In this document: positions 23,959 to 37,546 of the stretch, in pieces
How positions within the stretch are numbered: the stretch's first letter is position 1
Layout: each line of letters opens with the position of its first letter
Source of the DNA: Lingula anatina
Lineage: Eukaryota > Brachiopoda > Lingulata > Lingulida > Lingulidae
Assembly (NCBI RefSeq): GCF_001039355.2
Contig: NW_019775846.1
Location: forward strand, 312,001-364,554
DNA length: 52,554 nt
Direction: 5' to 3'
Translations under genes and position numbers: made by a program
The notes under the pieces: generated by a model
The model's database searches: none
The model's input: only the letters and a program-made list of their open reading frames with translations
Told to the model about the DNA's origin: nothing

Positions 23959-26260
23959 GTCACGGATATTAAATGGAAACAGGAATAAGTAAGTGGGTGT
24001 CTCTCTGATTATTTGAAGGGTACAAGGGTGGGACTGTTAATTACTAAAGGACCAGGAAAGAACAGGGGCCAAAATTCCATGTTAATTATATCTTTGGTTA
24101 CCATAACATATGTACTGTGGAGTAGATGCAGACCCACACCCTCACATCCAGGTTAATATTTTTCAAAATGACTGTCATTCAATTTAAATAATATCAAATG
24201 TGTTGTTCTATTTTACCCCAATGTCCAATGCCAACATGGACATTTGCTTTTTTTTTTCTCTGCAAAAATTCAACTAAAATTGGTCTGAAATTTGCATCAT
24301 AGTTTTTATTATAATCTGTTGTTACTAAGTTTGGCTTGAGCTGTGCATGATTAGCTATTCTTTCTTGATTAGCTATAGCATTTTTGTCCGAGTTCATCAC
24401 TTGCCTTTTTTTTTTTTTTTTTTTTTTGTGCACTCTATTTGTATCCCGAGCACATTACAGACATAGATAAATGAGTTAAGACTGTTGTATACAATGTCAT
24501 TTTTGGGACAAAACTTGTAAAGCCACTGTACAATATGCCCTTAGATTTTTCTCTCATTTAAACACAGATATAAGTAAGGAAAATGATACCTTTAATCTAT
24601 GCGTTATTGTGTCTTAGAAATGTTGTTGATGTGGCTTTGCACACCTGGGGTAAGAAGAGAGAGGGATTGCTATTATTGTCCTTGCACCCTATGTGTGTGG
24701 CCTTTCAGCATAAGTATACAGAGTAGATGAGCCATGGAATGTGTGTGCATGCTGCCCTTTGTTGCACAATAAGAATTTGAAGAACTTCTGCATGTGCGTG
24801 CATGTTCATTTGAGCTCTTCTGGGCTTTAACTTGGGTGGGGACTGAGGTGTCTTATTCAACAAAGTGTATTGGCCAAGTGCTTTCACGCAGAAACAAATT
24901 TTTTCCACTTAAAAAGGGATTTTATTCAAACTTGCCTTTCAGCATGAAATAGAAATTCCTCTTAACGTCAGTTGTCATGTTTCATCCTTTTCCAGTTTAT
25001 CTTAATCTGAAAATGTTTGTTTGTTTGTGGAAAATCAAATATGCATCTTTTACCATTTTTATAAGTCAGTTTTTGTCAATCTTTAAATCAGTCAGAAAAT
25101 CTCAGAGACTTATTGATATCCTTTGTAATTTTGTAGTAATGGTGCAGGAACTCCAAGGAATTGGAATAATTCACACGTAACAGATCTGCTGGTGACACGA
25201 GATGTTCAGCACTTCCTTGACTGTGGTCTGTAACAATTTTTCTGAATTGATTTAAAAAAACTATAAGACCATAAGAACTTTATGCCAAACTATATCAAGC
25301 CATGTATTTCAAAGTGTCACATAAATTTCATGAAATCATCCCCATTAGCTCTGTAGCTTTTCTTTAATGGCAACCTGATCCTTATTGTTACATGATCAGT
25401 GCTACTGTTGATATCCATATTATACTTACATATATAGCACTTAGGCATGTTCACACTAGGCTCAGGTGGACTGTTTCTGATTTAATAATGTGAACACTGC
25501 TTGCTGTATCAGATTCTACTACAAGGTGCCCCATCTCAGGAACTGGCCTTTTTTTTCTTTTTTCTCATTGGTGGCTAGCAATTCACATGGCAATGATGTA
25601 CTGAGATGAGGCTTACTTCGCTTAGACAAATTTAGCTTGGTATTTCATTGTTTTGTATGAACATGGCCTAAAACATGGTTCAGTATGTAGTAATTTTAGT
25701 AATGGTTAGTACATGGTGTGGGGTTCAAAGGAGTCTTTACTTTGAACAGTGGGGTTTATGCTCTGATGACATTTTACTTTGGTTCCCATTTAGATGTTAT
25801 TGCCTTGTTTGACACAGGGCAACAATAAAGAAATAAAGGACTGTTTAAACTTGTCTTACTTCAGAACAGAGATTGTGTTTGGGGGACTCTCTGTAAACTG
25901 GTTTCTTGAAATAAGTTTTCCTGGTCTAAATTGACCTTGTAGCAATGTTCTGTATAAACCTGTATGTTTTATTAGTATCATGATTAAATATATGTCTACA
26001 CATCATGACTGAGTATGTGAAGGCTGTAATTGTAACATAGATCTTGTAATTTTCAGTGCAGATATTTCTTCTTTTTTCCCTTAAAACAGCTTATGGTACT
26101 TGGTTGAAATATTTTTGAAAGTTTGCACATAAAAAGTATCCTGTATTATACATGTCATATTTATCCAAGTACTGGGAATAGAAGTGTGGATAATACTTGA
26201 GATGAGGGCAAAAAGTTTTCAAACATTTTTAAATACTGTGACCATTTTATTTACATGAAC

Positions 26261-26299
<39 letters not shown>

Positions 26300-29200
26300 T
26301 TTGGTGAGGTAGTGGTAGATGTGTTCCATGAAAACTGCCTTAGAACCTTGCTGTATCTAAGAGACTAAGACCAATGAATATATCTGAACTCAGGTCAATG
26401 AATTGGTTAATAATAATTTATATGGAATAAACTGTTTCAAATCAGTTTGTTTTGTTGTTTGACTGCATTATAGTACCAGTTATAGAAGGACAAACCAACA
26501 GTACAGCAATTTTATGTAAAGGTACTTTTAACTTTCTAAGGGGACAGAGTTTTAGTCTGTTACAGAGGAAAAGGCATTCTCCTTTGTGAGATATTTGAAT
26601 ACATAACAAAACGGTGGTCTTCCATAAGATGCGGGCCTGGAATGAATAGTGTCAAAAAGTTAAAAGAAATTTCATTGAAAAGACAACATTCAGTCAAATA
26701 TTACTCTACAGTTACATCATTAATCATTTGGAAGGTAGATTGATCAGACATTATGACGTTTCATCCTTTGTGCACTCTGCTTTGAAGATTGTTCTCATTG
26801 TTGGTCCTGTAAATTTTTCAACTTGACACAGTTACAGCAGTTTTTAAAAATAAATAGAAAAAAATTTGTAAATTAGGTTTAACGGTGATGTAGAACACAT
26901 GATTTTCATTAATTGTACCTAGAATGAAGTGCCCACCAGGTGGCATTACTGGCAAAACGAAACCCAAAATTAAGTTTGTTATTTCTGCTATAAATGAATG
27001 TAAGGTGCAAAGAAAAGATTGGCTAAAATAAGGAGAGATACCAATGGGGATTGATCTTATAATCAGCTGGAGCTTCTAGCAATGAAAACATTGGCAAAAT
27101 GGCTTACAACACCCAACTGCCTTAGCAGCTGCTAATGGTTGTTTGACTTGGCATCAAGAATGAAAACTGAACATCTCTGTCAGAAAAAAAATGTGTCATA
27201 GAAAACCACCTATGTGTTTTTGGAGGGAGAACTTTGGCACATAAATTGCCTTTGGCCTGATTGTAAAGCAATTAAACCACTTACCAGTGATGAAGGTTGC
27301 TTACTCTTTCTGTCTGGTTATGTATTTAAAAATACATTTTCAAAGAATTTTCTCTTGGTTCAAATAAAAATGACTTGGAAATAATCATCTTGTATCATTT
27401 GACTTAAGTAAGAAATATTAGAGATGACTTTTTATTATGTGGAAGAAAAGTTACATTGCTGTAATGCTATCTATTCAAAAGTACAAACAAAGTGGGTTAA
27501 ATAACCAGTGTGTTATAATAAATCAATATTTTATTCATCGAATCTAACAAATATATATATACAGAGGAGAAGGAAAAAGGAGTAGTTTGATATCTCCCAA
27601 GATTTACTATTGGCTTATTCTACAGCAAGTTAATGCATAGCTTTCTTTCCTAATTTTCATTAGTTGAAGATGTCAAACTAAGAAAATTGTTTTCATTAAA
27701 AAAAAAAAAGCTAAAAAGAACAAAAAAGAAAGAAAAGGAAAAGTGGATATACAAAAAATAAATGTACAGAAAGACTGTTATTTAAAAAATGCAGTTATGC
27801 AATCTAACTAAGAAGGGATTGTGACATTGATGTATTTCTAAGTGTAATGTACACAGTATGATTTGATCATAAATAAGTATTTACAATATGTAAGAACTGA
27901 TTTATTTATTTAATTGTTACCTGTTTGCCTTCATACTATACAAAGGAGTAACATTAACATGTTTCAAAATGTATTTATGAATTTATGTACATAGACACTA
28001 AATATTAAGTAACTTGATATAGGTTAGACTATATACCCAAGCAGGTCAGGCCCAGATTCACAACCAATACTATATAATTCTTCACTCCTGTGTTCATTTC
28101 CACCCAAAATGAAAATAAAAACTTTGTGAAGTGCTTTATATACCATCCATCTTTTTGTTTGAGATTTTTCATTTTACTTTTGCAAGCCATGATATACTGC
28201 AATTTACACCAGAGGGAGAATTTTTTCCGTCTCTACAAGAAAAATGATAAAGAGTCTGATTTCAATTTCACAACCCTATGGTTTGTTTCAAGACAAACAG
28301 GTTCATTCACTCTTGATATGTACATATTCACCATACTACAAAGTTTCTCATTTTGGTGTTTTGCCAATGCAGCAAATGTCAAAATTGTCCCAATTGTTTA
28401 GTATATGATCTATCTGTAACCCCTGTCATTTTTAATTTTTCTCCACCCATATTTTTTTCATTTAACACAACATGTTGTTCTGAGGGTGGAATTTTTAAGG
28501 AAAACAAAACAAATTCTCATGATTACAAAGGCGGTATGAAAACCTACACACTAGGACAGGATCATTCAGTAATTATCATTATATCACATTGTAACATATT
28601 ATGCACAAAAAGTATTGAAATTCTCAGTATAAACCCTCACAATGTCCCGTACATGGAAATTTGTTATTTACTATCAAATATTCCAAGTTCCATTCAGAAG
28701 AGTATTTTGGGGGCAGGGTGTGTACACATTCTGTGGCTGTAGGTTCCATCTTTGTCTGTTATTTATTTACATACACATTTGATGTGGGTTGTTCCTAAAG
28801 TTCAGTGTGGCAAGCAAAAGTATCCTCCAATTTGCGCATGATTTAATGACCTTCAACGCTTCCCTCATCTGAACTCCAGAGAAGGGTTTTGTTCTTATCT
28901 ACCATCCATTTACACAAGGAACTATCTGTTACTTTAAGGTCAGCAAGAATGAGGGGGGAGAACACGCCCCAATACACAGAATACAGGTCCCTTTACTTCT
29001 CACTTTAATATTTTGTAAGTCGAAGCATAATACTGTTATTGACAGATAGTTTGTCTAAGTCACCTCAGCCTCTTAGCATTTAGTCTGTCCCATGTGTGGT
29101 TACACTCAATCTACTTTGAATTCATTCTTCTGCCTTGATAAATTCATCAACCACTCACACCACTGTGATTTGAATGGTTGGAATGCACATCAGATGTCAT

Positions 29201-29529
29201 TTTTACCTTCTGCTGAGGTAATTTTGCCATATAGGATATCTTTCAACTAGTTTGTTTGCCATTGCAGACATATTAGATTTCCTAACTGGTATTGTCTGAA
29301 ACGATTACTAGGGCTGAGTTTTTGTGTCCCTTCTTTCTGTCGGGTTGCACTTTTTGTGCTGAGGTTCAGTGCAGAAATTAACACCCACATGGTTTCCATA
29401 GAGTAACACATCACCACTCAACATAAATATATTGTACACTTTTTTTACACTACAGGCTGTCATTTTGTCATCACACATGAGAAAATAAAAAAGAACCTTC
29501 GATAGGCTGGCAAGAGATATGCGATTTGA
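23959..29529. other. 3' UTRs and intergenic DNA between STX8 and netrin
   Basis: 5.6 kb separate the two convergent stop codons. No protein-coding sequence is supported. AATAAA pairs near 25825-25840 are candidate STX8 polyadenylation signals, and several TTTATT strings in 27500-29500 could serve netrin on the minus strand. Simple repeats are a poly-T run (24406-24427) and an (ATTT)n array. The position of each 3' end cannot be fixed from the sequence alone. Confidence 0.5.
26261..26302. repeat. (ATTT)n tetranucleotide microsatellite
   Basis: About ten TTAT/ATTT units in an uninterrupted run between STX8 and netrin. Confidence 0.95.
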
Positions 29530-29858
29530 TCAGTTCCGGCATCTTCCTTTACGTTCATATCGCTGGAATTTTCGTAGTCTTCTCTGCCATTCATCTTTCC
29601 ATGGTATCACTATACTCCTCCTGTCTAAGACTAATCCATCCATGTTTGTGTTTTGGTGATCATGTCCCAAAAGCAGGTAGCGCCTGCCGACTTTTAAACG
29701 AGGGCATTTGCAACGAACATCGCTGAGCTGTATCCAAACCTGCTCTTCACCACGGCGTAGTTTTGAGGAACTGCTTCTCTTGAACATGCTGAGGATGTTT
29801 ACTGTGAATTTCACCCATTCACCAATGTTTTCTCTGGTGATCACTTGGACATTTACAG
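29530..29858 (-). CDS. NTN1: netrin last coding exon: NTR domain, second part
   Basis: Encodes residues 504-612 and the TGA stop at 29530-29532. It carries the core of the NTR (netrin/TIMP-like) module, including [15 protein letters not shown], the paired cysteines in [21 protein letters not shown] and a strongly basic tail. In the family this basic domain binds heparan sulphate and keeps netrin near cell surfaces. The acceptor is clean and the codon phase fits the preceding exon. Confidence 0.96.
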
Positions 29859-32800
29859 CTAAAATGGACAAAAATATGTTGCTGAAATGCATTTTTAGAG
29901 GCAACTTATGCTATTTGAGAATTTCTGATGATATTAGCAAAGGGATGGAAATTTGTTACAAAAACTTTTAATGCTGCAATTCTTTTTTCACTGGCAACCT
30001 GTGCTCTAAGTTTCAGGATTTATCAATGGTTTAACCACATAGTAAAGGGTTCAATTGTTTTCTTATAACCTCTGTAGCACTGATCCCTGAAACTACATGT
30101 GACAGTGTCTTGTTAGAACTATTTGTGCAACTTTTCAAAAAGCACTAAAGTTTAATGTAGCAGACAAGGACAAGTTATTGGCTGCCAAAGCCACCTTCCC
30201 AGCAATTATGAACAATTAGAGTGTGTCTGAAAAATTGGTCATTCTTATTGTTTCTTCCTAACAAGGTGAAACGACTTTCTGCTATCAATTTTTTTCTTGA
30301 ATAACCTCAGGAAAAATCTGGTGGTTTGGAGAAAAAAGGTGATTGTCAATTTGAGTTGAAAGTTAAAAAATGTCTTAGTTCTTGAGTGCAAAAGGAACTC
30401 ACCAAAGTTGTACTTGCAGAACTTCTTCTTGCTGATGCGTTTAGAAGCAGCTTTGCATTTGTCTCTGTCACATGAAACAGGTTCTGCTAAAAGAAATTGA
30501 ACATAAAAAAAATTAAATACTAGTTTAAACATGTTAACACATAACAGATTCACTTAGGAGACCATATTCTATAACATTTATAAAATCTGTTGTTTTAATG
30601 TGCATGCATCTTTCAATGGACACTGAACAGAAATGGAAAGGCATTAGGTACTTACTTGGTTTTGGACTTGTTACTTTAGGCTGGTGAGTTTCTAAAAAGT
30701 AAAAAATTCAGACATAAGAGGTGTTATAATTGAAGAAAATGCTTTCTTCAGACACTGAACTTACGGAGTTGACAATTTTTTAAAGTTGTATTATATCAGA
30801 CATTTGGTTGACTATAATAACCATAGATCCCTGTTTTCATTTTACATGCATGCTATTGAGGGAAAATCCTTTAGCATCACCATACGTTAATGATTAACAT
30901 GTCAAAATGTATTTGTATGCAATGTTTAGACAGTAAAGTGTGTATCTAGTTGCCCTTTCTATATCCTGTTGTCTCTGTTAATTCTTATTTGTCAGGAAAT
31001 CAAGGTGAAATGTTACATGTAAACATGTTGCAACTGGCTCTAGCTGAGCTGTCAGCTGAATCTCTCTCTCTTTGTGTGTGTGTGTGTGCGTTGATTTACT
31101 TAATTATTTTATATTTCCTAATACCTTTGTCTAAGAGAGTCATTAGTATTTCTTCAATCATATTTTATTTTAGCAGATGTCACTGTGCCATGGCTGATGG
31201 CAAAGACAGAACATTGTTTTTTTCCCTTTCTTTCAAGCTGTGGCCAGTAATTACTATGATCATGGAATGGCTTACAGATACACTTTGAACATTATAGTTC
31301 CACCCATTTGTCTTGATACCTTTTGGCATTTTTGGATGTTTTTATTCATACTGGAATCAATATCTCTGTTTTCACAAAAGAGGACGGTCAGTTTGATATC
31401 AATATCAGAATAAAATGTGCTCTAGAAATAACCACCACCAGGTGAATTGAAGAAATGAAACCTAATAAAGAGCCATGACAATGAATAGGGAGACCTGGTA
31501 TTTAATCTGCATGCTTAGACAAAAATAGAACTAACTTGTTGTTAATGATGAATCTGCAGATGAGTTACTTGCCTCTGGAAGAAAATGAAAGAGTTATGAA
31601 AGTTAATAAGAAACACCTGAAACCTTTGAGTTAAGACACCCGGAAACACAGAGTCAAAGTAATTACTGTCAATCACAATTCATTGATATTTCCTGGTATG
31701 ACTGTTAATCACTTTTGGATATTTGCCTGGTACAGAAAATGGGCACAGATTGTTTCTGACATTATCTGGATACGTAAAAATTAAAATTACATTTGTTTTT
31801 ATTTCTTCGCCAAAAAAGTGATCACTTAAAAAGAAGTGGTGCAAAGTATATTTCATGCTGGTTGATCTTCACCAAACAATTTTACTAGATTATTTTGCCA
31901 TTGATATCTTCTTTTTTTACAAAAAAAAAAACAAAACAAAACAAAACAAAAACCAAGTGATTGACAGTATTTCTGAAAATATTCATGAAACTGAGCTGTC
32001 AGTAGTAACAACAAAACTTGGACTTTAAATGCTTTTTCTTCAATTGAATTCAAAATTATTCAATGGTTTTGACTGTAAAAATGAAAAGAAAAGTTTATGA
32101 AGCAAAAAGCAGAAGGGTTCCAAGAAATATGATAGAGGAAGAGCTTGGCTTTGAAACATGGCCACAAAATGACATTTTCATCAAAAGACCGTAAGTATTT
32201 TTTATCCTACTGTGTGTCCTCACAATTTGTGGTATAATATTTATATGACAAATAACCCAAGCATGGATGGAGTTCTAATCAAGCAAAACATGCAAAGGAA
32301 TGTATCTACAGTTTAGCATTCATGCTTTTTCTCTATTAAAAGGGGCATTGCCACTACCTAGTCATTATTTTTCTATATTGATTAAGTCAAATACTTTTCA
32401 AGATGATTTTTACTTTGATTCTCTAAAACCAGCATGCAGAAAGTCTCTGTTAACTGGAATAGCATGGGCAACCACTATTTGCAAAACTGAAGCGGCCTAT
32501 AAGCACAAATTACACATCAAATGCAGAAAAAAAGAGGGAAGCATGCTTCATTGAAAGAACAAGTAACTTTGGCAGTTGTCTCAGTACTTCGTGATTTTCT
32601 TCGCACTTTTTTTACTTGTTGTAGATGTTATCCAGTAATGTTAAACAAGATTATTAATGAACCTTACCAAATAAGGTATTTCGTGCACTTCACAGGAAGT
32701 TCACCACCATGCCTCTTTGTATCAAACTGTGCAAGAGCGCCCATTCAAAATATTTCTTCCTTACCCCAGCTAACAGTTTTGATACCATGTGGCCACTGAA

Positions 32801-35800
32801 AATATTTCTTTTTTACTTGGGCTAGACTGACTCTAAATACAATGTCATAAGATATCAAGTAGCTGCTGATAATTTTGATCAATTTCCTTTTTAATCCCAA
32901 GGTGAATTTGTGATAGGAATCATCACAGTTCTGAAATTGGGGTCTACTTGATGTAATTTTCAGCAATTATATTATGGGGAGAAGAAATGAAAATTCCTCC
33001 CAGTAGACTTTTGTTTAAAGGCCAAATGTTCTCAAAGCTTCTCAGATGACGACTTCATGACACATAAAAATTATTATGGTACAGATTTGGGACATAATAT
33101 TTTTAAATTTGGGAACAAATAAGAGAAGAGGAAGTATAGTAATAATTACCAGCTCTGAATTATGTGTGGCAAATTAAATTAAAAACTGTCGATGGATGAA
33201 AATTGAATGTTCCCCTTGTCATATTTGTTATACTTAAAATGCTTTTTTTCAATAATAAAAAAGCTCCATTCTTCCTAACATATAAATACAAATATATTGT
33301 TAAAAATTGAATCTGGAGTAAGACAACTTGGCTGTTATGATAAAATCATTCAGATTAATTCTGCACTTGAATACACAATTTCATCTAGGTGGTCTGTTTT
33401 TGGCAGAATATTGTGCAAAGGTGGTCCTGGTGGCCCACCCAGGATACATTACACAGTAGTAACTGCAACATCATTAAATCACCATGCCACAATAGAATTA
33501 TCTGTTCAGAGGGATCTCTCAGAGTGAATGTAGCTACATAACTAGAATCATACCTAAGTTTCTCATATTGGCCTTGGCAGCCTATCATCCTGCCAAGCCC
33601 TTGAAGCTGTATGACAGTGATGAGTAAGTCGGATAGGAATCTGTATTTGTATCAAAATACCCACCTGCCCATCCCTTTAATAAAGTTCTATACAAATTGT
33701 CTTATGAAGTGTGGAGTTAATCCCCCAGAAAATGGGTCCACTTTGCTTTGAAAGGGGATCATGGGGAGGATTGGATACCCACCACATACAAATTGGAAAA
33801 TTAGTTTTTCCCAGGTCTACGGCTGGGATTGATTTGTAGTAAAATTAGAAAGAAAAGAAACTTGGGCTAGAATTCCCGCTCATGTAATGCCAAGGTTACA
33901 CACTTGGTCATGAGAACAGGAATTTATCCTACTACTATAAAGAGCAGACTAACTAATTTCATCTTTATACAGAGTTACATGGATTTATTCAAAAATTCTA
34001 TTTGTGTGTTTTATTCACTTTGTTTCCTTCATATCCTGGGAACTGAAACTGCTTATTTATTTGATATTATATCAAAATCAAAAGATAAATTTACCCTCCA
34101 AACTTTCTTCATATTCTCACACATCATTATAAAATGGATTTTTTTTTAAATCTTGCCTTTAAACTGCCAATTTAGCTATAAACTAGCTAAATATCCCAAT
34201 AACAAAGCACACCCGCAGGGATGCACAAAGGATCTAGCCTTTACGGGAACTACTCCCAAACTGAATTGGGGCAAAATCACACCATGTTGTTCCCTTCAAC
34301 ATGGGTTTCATTACAAACTGCTATTTCTGTATGATATATACTGACAGAAACTGCTATTTGTCTTTTTTATGGAAGTAGTGGGTGGTTTTTACGCATATTG
34401 CTTTGTGTACAAACAGTTCCTGACTTAGTCTAGAAATCTATGTTACTTCACATTTTGCTCCAAAAAATTAGGTCATTTAAATTAACATTTCTCTTTTATG
34501 AAATTCAGGAACCATATAACACTAAAAGGTTGTTAATTTTCAATAAGCCTTAATTTTTTAAAGCATGTTGTCTTAACAACTAGAGCAGCTTTACAAGCTT
34601 CTCACTTTCTTGTATACAACCCCAGTTTAGTTTGTATTTAATGTCCTGCTAAGTTAAAAAAGACAATCATCCAATTTCTCAAATAACTGTAGGCTCTACT
34701 CATTCTTGCTGTGTTGGTAAGTGTGAATGCAGGCTACAATTTGCTACCAAAAGTTTTAAGTCAATATTCATAACTACTATGAGATGCAGGGAGCTATATT
34801 GTGTAATATTACAATGCACATGCATGTCTTGGCATGGAGAAGAACATAATCTGGGATGCAAAGTAAGTTGAAAATGAATGCACTTACTGACGCAGGGCTG
34901 AATTGGAGAGTTGCTCTGTGTGTACCCTGTGGCACAACGATTACAAGTGATACCAGTCACTCCGTCTTTGCATGGACACTGGCCATTGGTCTGGTTGCAT
35001 GTTTTACCCAAAGATCCAATAGGATGGCAGTCACATGCTGAAAAGAAAAAAAAAAGAGAATAATGTAAATAATATTTGGTAGAAAATATGATAATAGTAG
35101 AGCACATGTATGTGTTAGACATTTGGATGTATTAGAGTTTACTTATATGTGTTAAATATTTGTACATTCTATCCTTTGTCTATGTTTGAATTTAAATATG
35201 GGGTAATTTTTTCTTCACAAGGGTGGAAGTTTTCCCACATTCTTGCATGAGTAACACAGCTTGTAAAGAAAATCTTTTCAGTGGGAAGTTAAATACTATA
35301 ATCCCCGCTTTGTGTGCTATAGACACAGCCATGAGGATTTTTGACTAAGTTTTTTATCCCAACACATGCTGCTCCTGCACGCAAGGTGAAAAGTCATTAT
35401 CTCCCAACATTTACCCAAGGCATGTATGGGCCAAAATCTGTCTAATAAACAAATTAAACGTGCAGTTAACAATCATGGAGTGAAAAGATTTAATTTGGGA
35501 ATGGCCACCGCTGTTTTGCAGTTTTGGGCTCTACCTCCCACAGGGAGATGTCCTCTAAAAAACTAAAAAAATATTTTTTGAAGATTCCTTTATCCAAATT
35601 ATTTCTTAAAGCCCAATGCTGGTCTTTCTTTTTTTGACAGGCATCATCTTGATGGTGAAAAATGAGGAAACATTAGAATGAGGGTGTTGGTGCTTTTTTT
35701 TTCTCACATCTTAAATTTTTCTTTGATCATATAGAGCCATAATGAGCTATGGAAAAGTTTAGGCCGACTCATTTTCAAAAGTCACCACATTTTAAGTATA

Positions 35801-37496
35801 AAATGTTGTTAACAATGTTGAATGGTTCTGAAAACTGCTGAAATGAGTCTGTTGGGAATCCCGGAAGGTCAAATAAACTTTCCATTAAAAACCTTTGCTT
35901 GGCAGGGTTTTTGAACTTAAGTTCTGGTCGATGAAACTCAGGAATTAATACTGTACCACAGGTATTTGCATTTCACCAAGTTTCAGTAATACGTTCAAAA
36001 GTAAGAAAATGATATATCATCCTCTACCAACTGTGCACAGGTTTTATTTGACCTTTAGGGTGACAAGGAATTTAGTGGAAACTTTAATTTACCTTAATGG
36101 AGAAGTAATCAGCATAAGAATCCAGACACTGAAAATAATGCTGCTAAAAACAGTTAATTTGAAAGATGTGTTCTACTCGGTGAAGGACTAAAATGTCCAT
36201 AAATTTTGAGTATTGCGGATCCACAACTTGAACATATGTCAGGACAGATGTGTGAATTCAAACTGTGGATAAACACAGAGATAACAGAGATAACTTTAAA
36301 TGGTCACAATCATTGGTATGAAAAGATACATTGTGGTCACATACAAAAAGATACATAATGGTTTCACACACATTTAATTAAGTTGGGACAGATTCTTATA
36401 AGGTTGATAATTTTCTTGCATCATTAGACCATCATTAAGTTTGCTTTTACATAACAAATATCTTGGTCCTGTAATTCACTAAAATATCCCCTGGGGAAGG
36501 GTCTTGTAAGAAGACACTAGAGTAGCAATGTTCAAAGGGGATTCATTACCCTCTCTCAAGGTGACACTCATTCCAGCATCTCACCTGTGAAGACCCATGT
36601 TATATGATAATGCTGCAGTAATTTTCTAAGCACACCACACCATAAATTGGTCATGTTTTAGCACCGTTTTCTTATCCTCGGGCTATAAGGGTATGATACC
36701 ATGGATTGGAGCATATTGATTCTTTCACATTTAAAGTTTGCATTTGTCAGGTTTATTGAGATGCATTTTCATTTTCAAACTTTTTCTGGCTGTTTCAGAT
36801 TCATACTCAAAAACTTCTTCCAATTTTAGAATATTTTGATAAAGTACTAAAACAGCTACTATTTATATGTATTTGTCAGGTGGAATCTTAATAAAATAAA
36901 TATCAATAACCATGTGTGTGTGCTCCTTCCAAGACTTACCATAACTTTGTACATGCCATTATTTGCAATACCTTATTATACAACCTGTACACCATGAAAG
37001 ATTTCTTAACCATTAAAAACCCACCCACCTTTTAAGTACTGCAGATGTTAACACTTGAAAGTTAGTTATAATATCTGTTTGAAAAGTAATTGCAAATTAG
37101 ACATAAGGGATGGGAGATTAACGTCATCTTCAAGAATGACAATATCTTGGCAAGTTTTGGAGTGCCTGCACCTGCAGTTTTGAGTGGCTCATCACTAGTG
37201 AAATTAGTGATCAGCTTGCTGTGGTTTTTTGGCAAGGTGCACAGTAAATTTGACTCATGTTTTTTTCACATTCTAGCCCAAATTAATTTGCCAAATTAAC
37301 AAAAGACGCCCTGTTTTATTTAAACCTGTAGAGTTATTGTTATGCATTATTCATCTAGCCACAATATTCACAAAATTACATGTAAAAGGTAAATTTTTCA
37401 GTACTAAATTAAGTATAATTTGGAAGGCTAATGGTTGTTTTTATATTAATACCAAAACTGTTTAGGAGTCAAATCATTGTCTTTTAATTGAATTTT

Positions 37497-37546
<50 letters not shown>

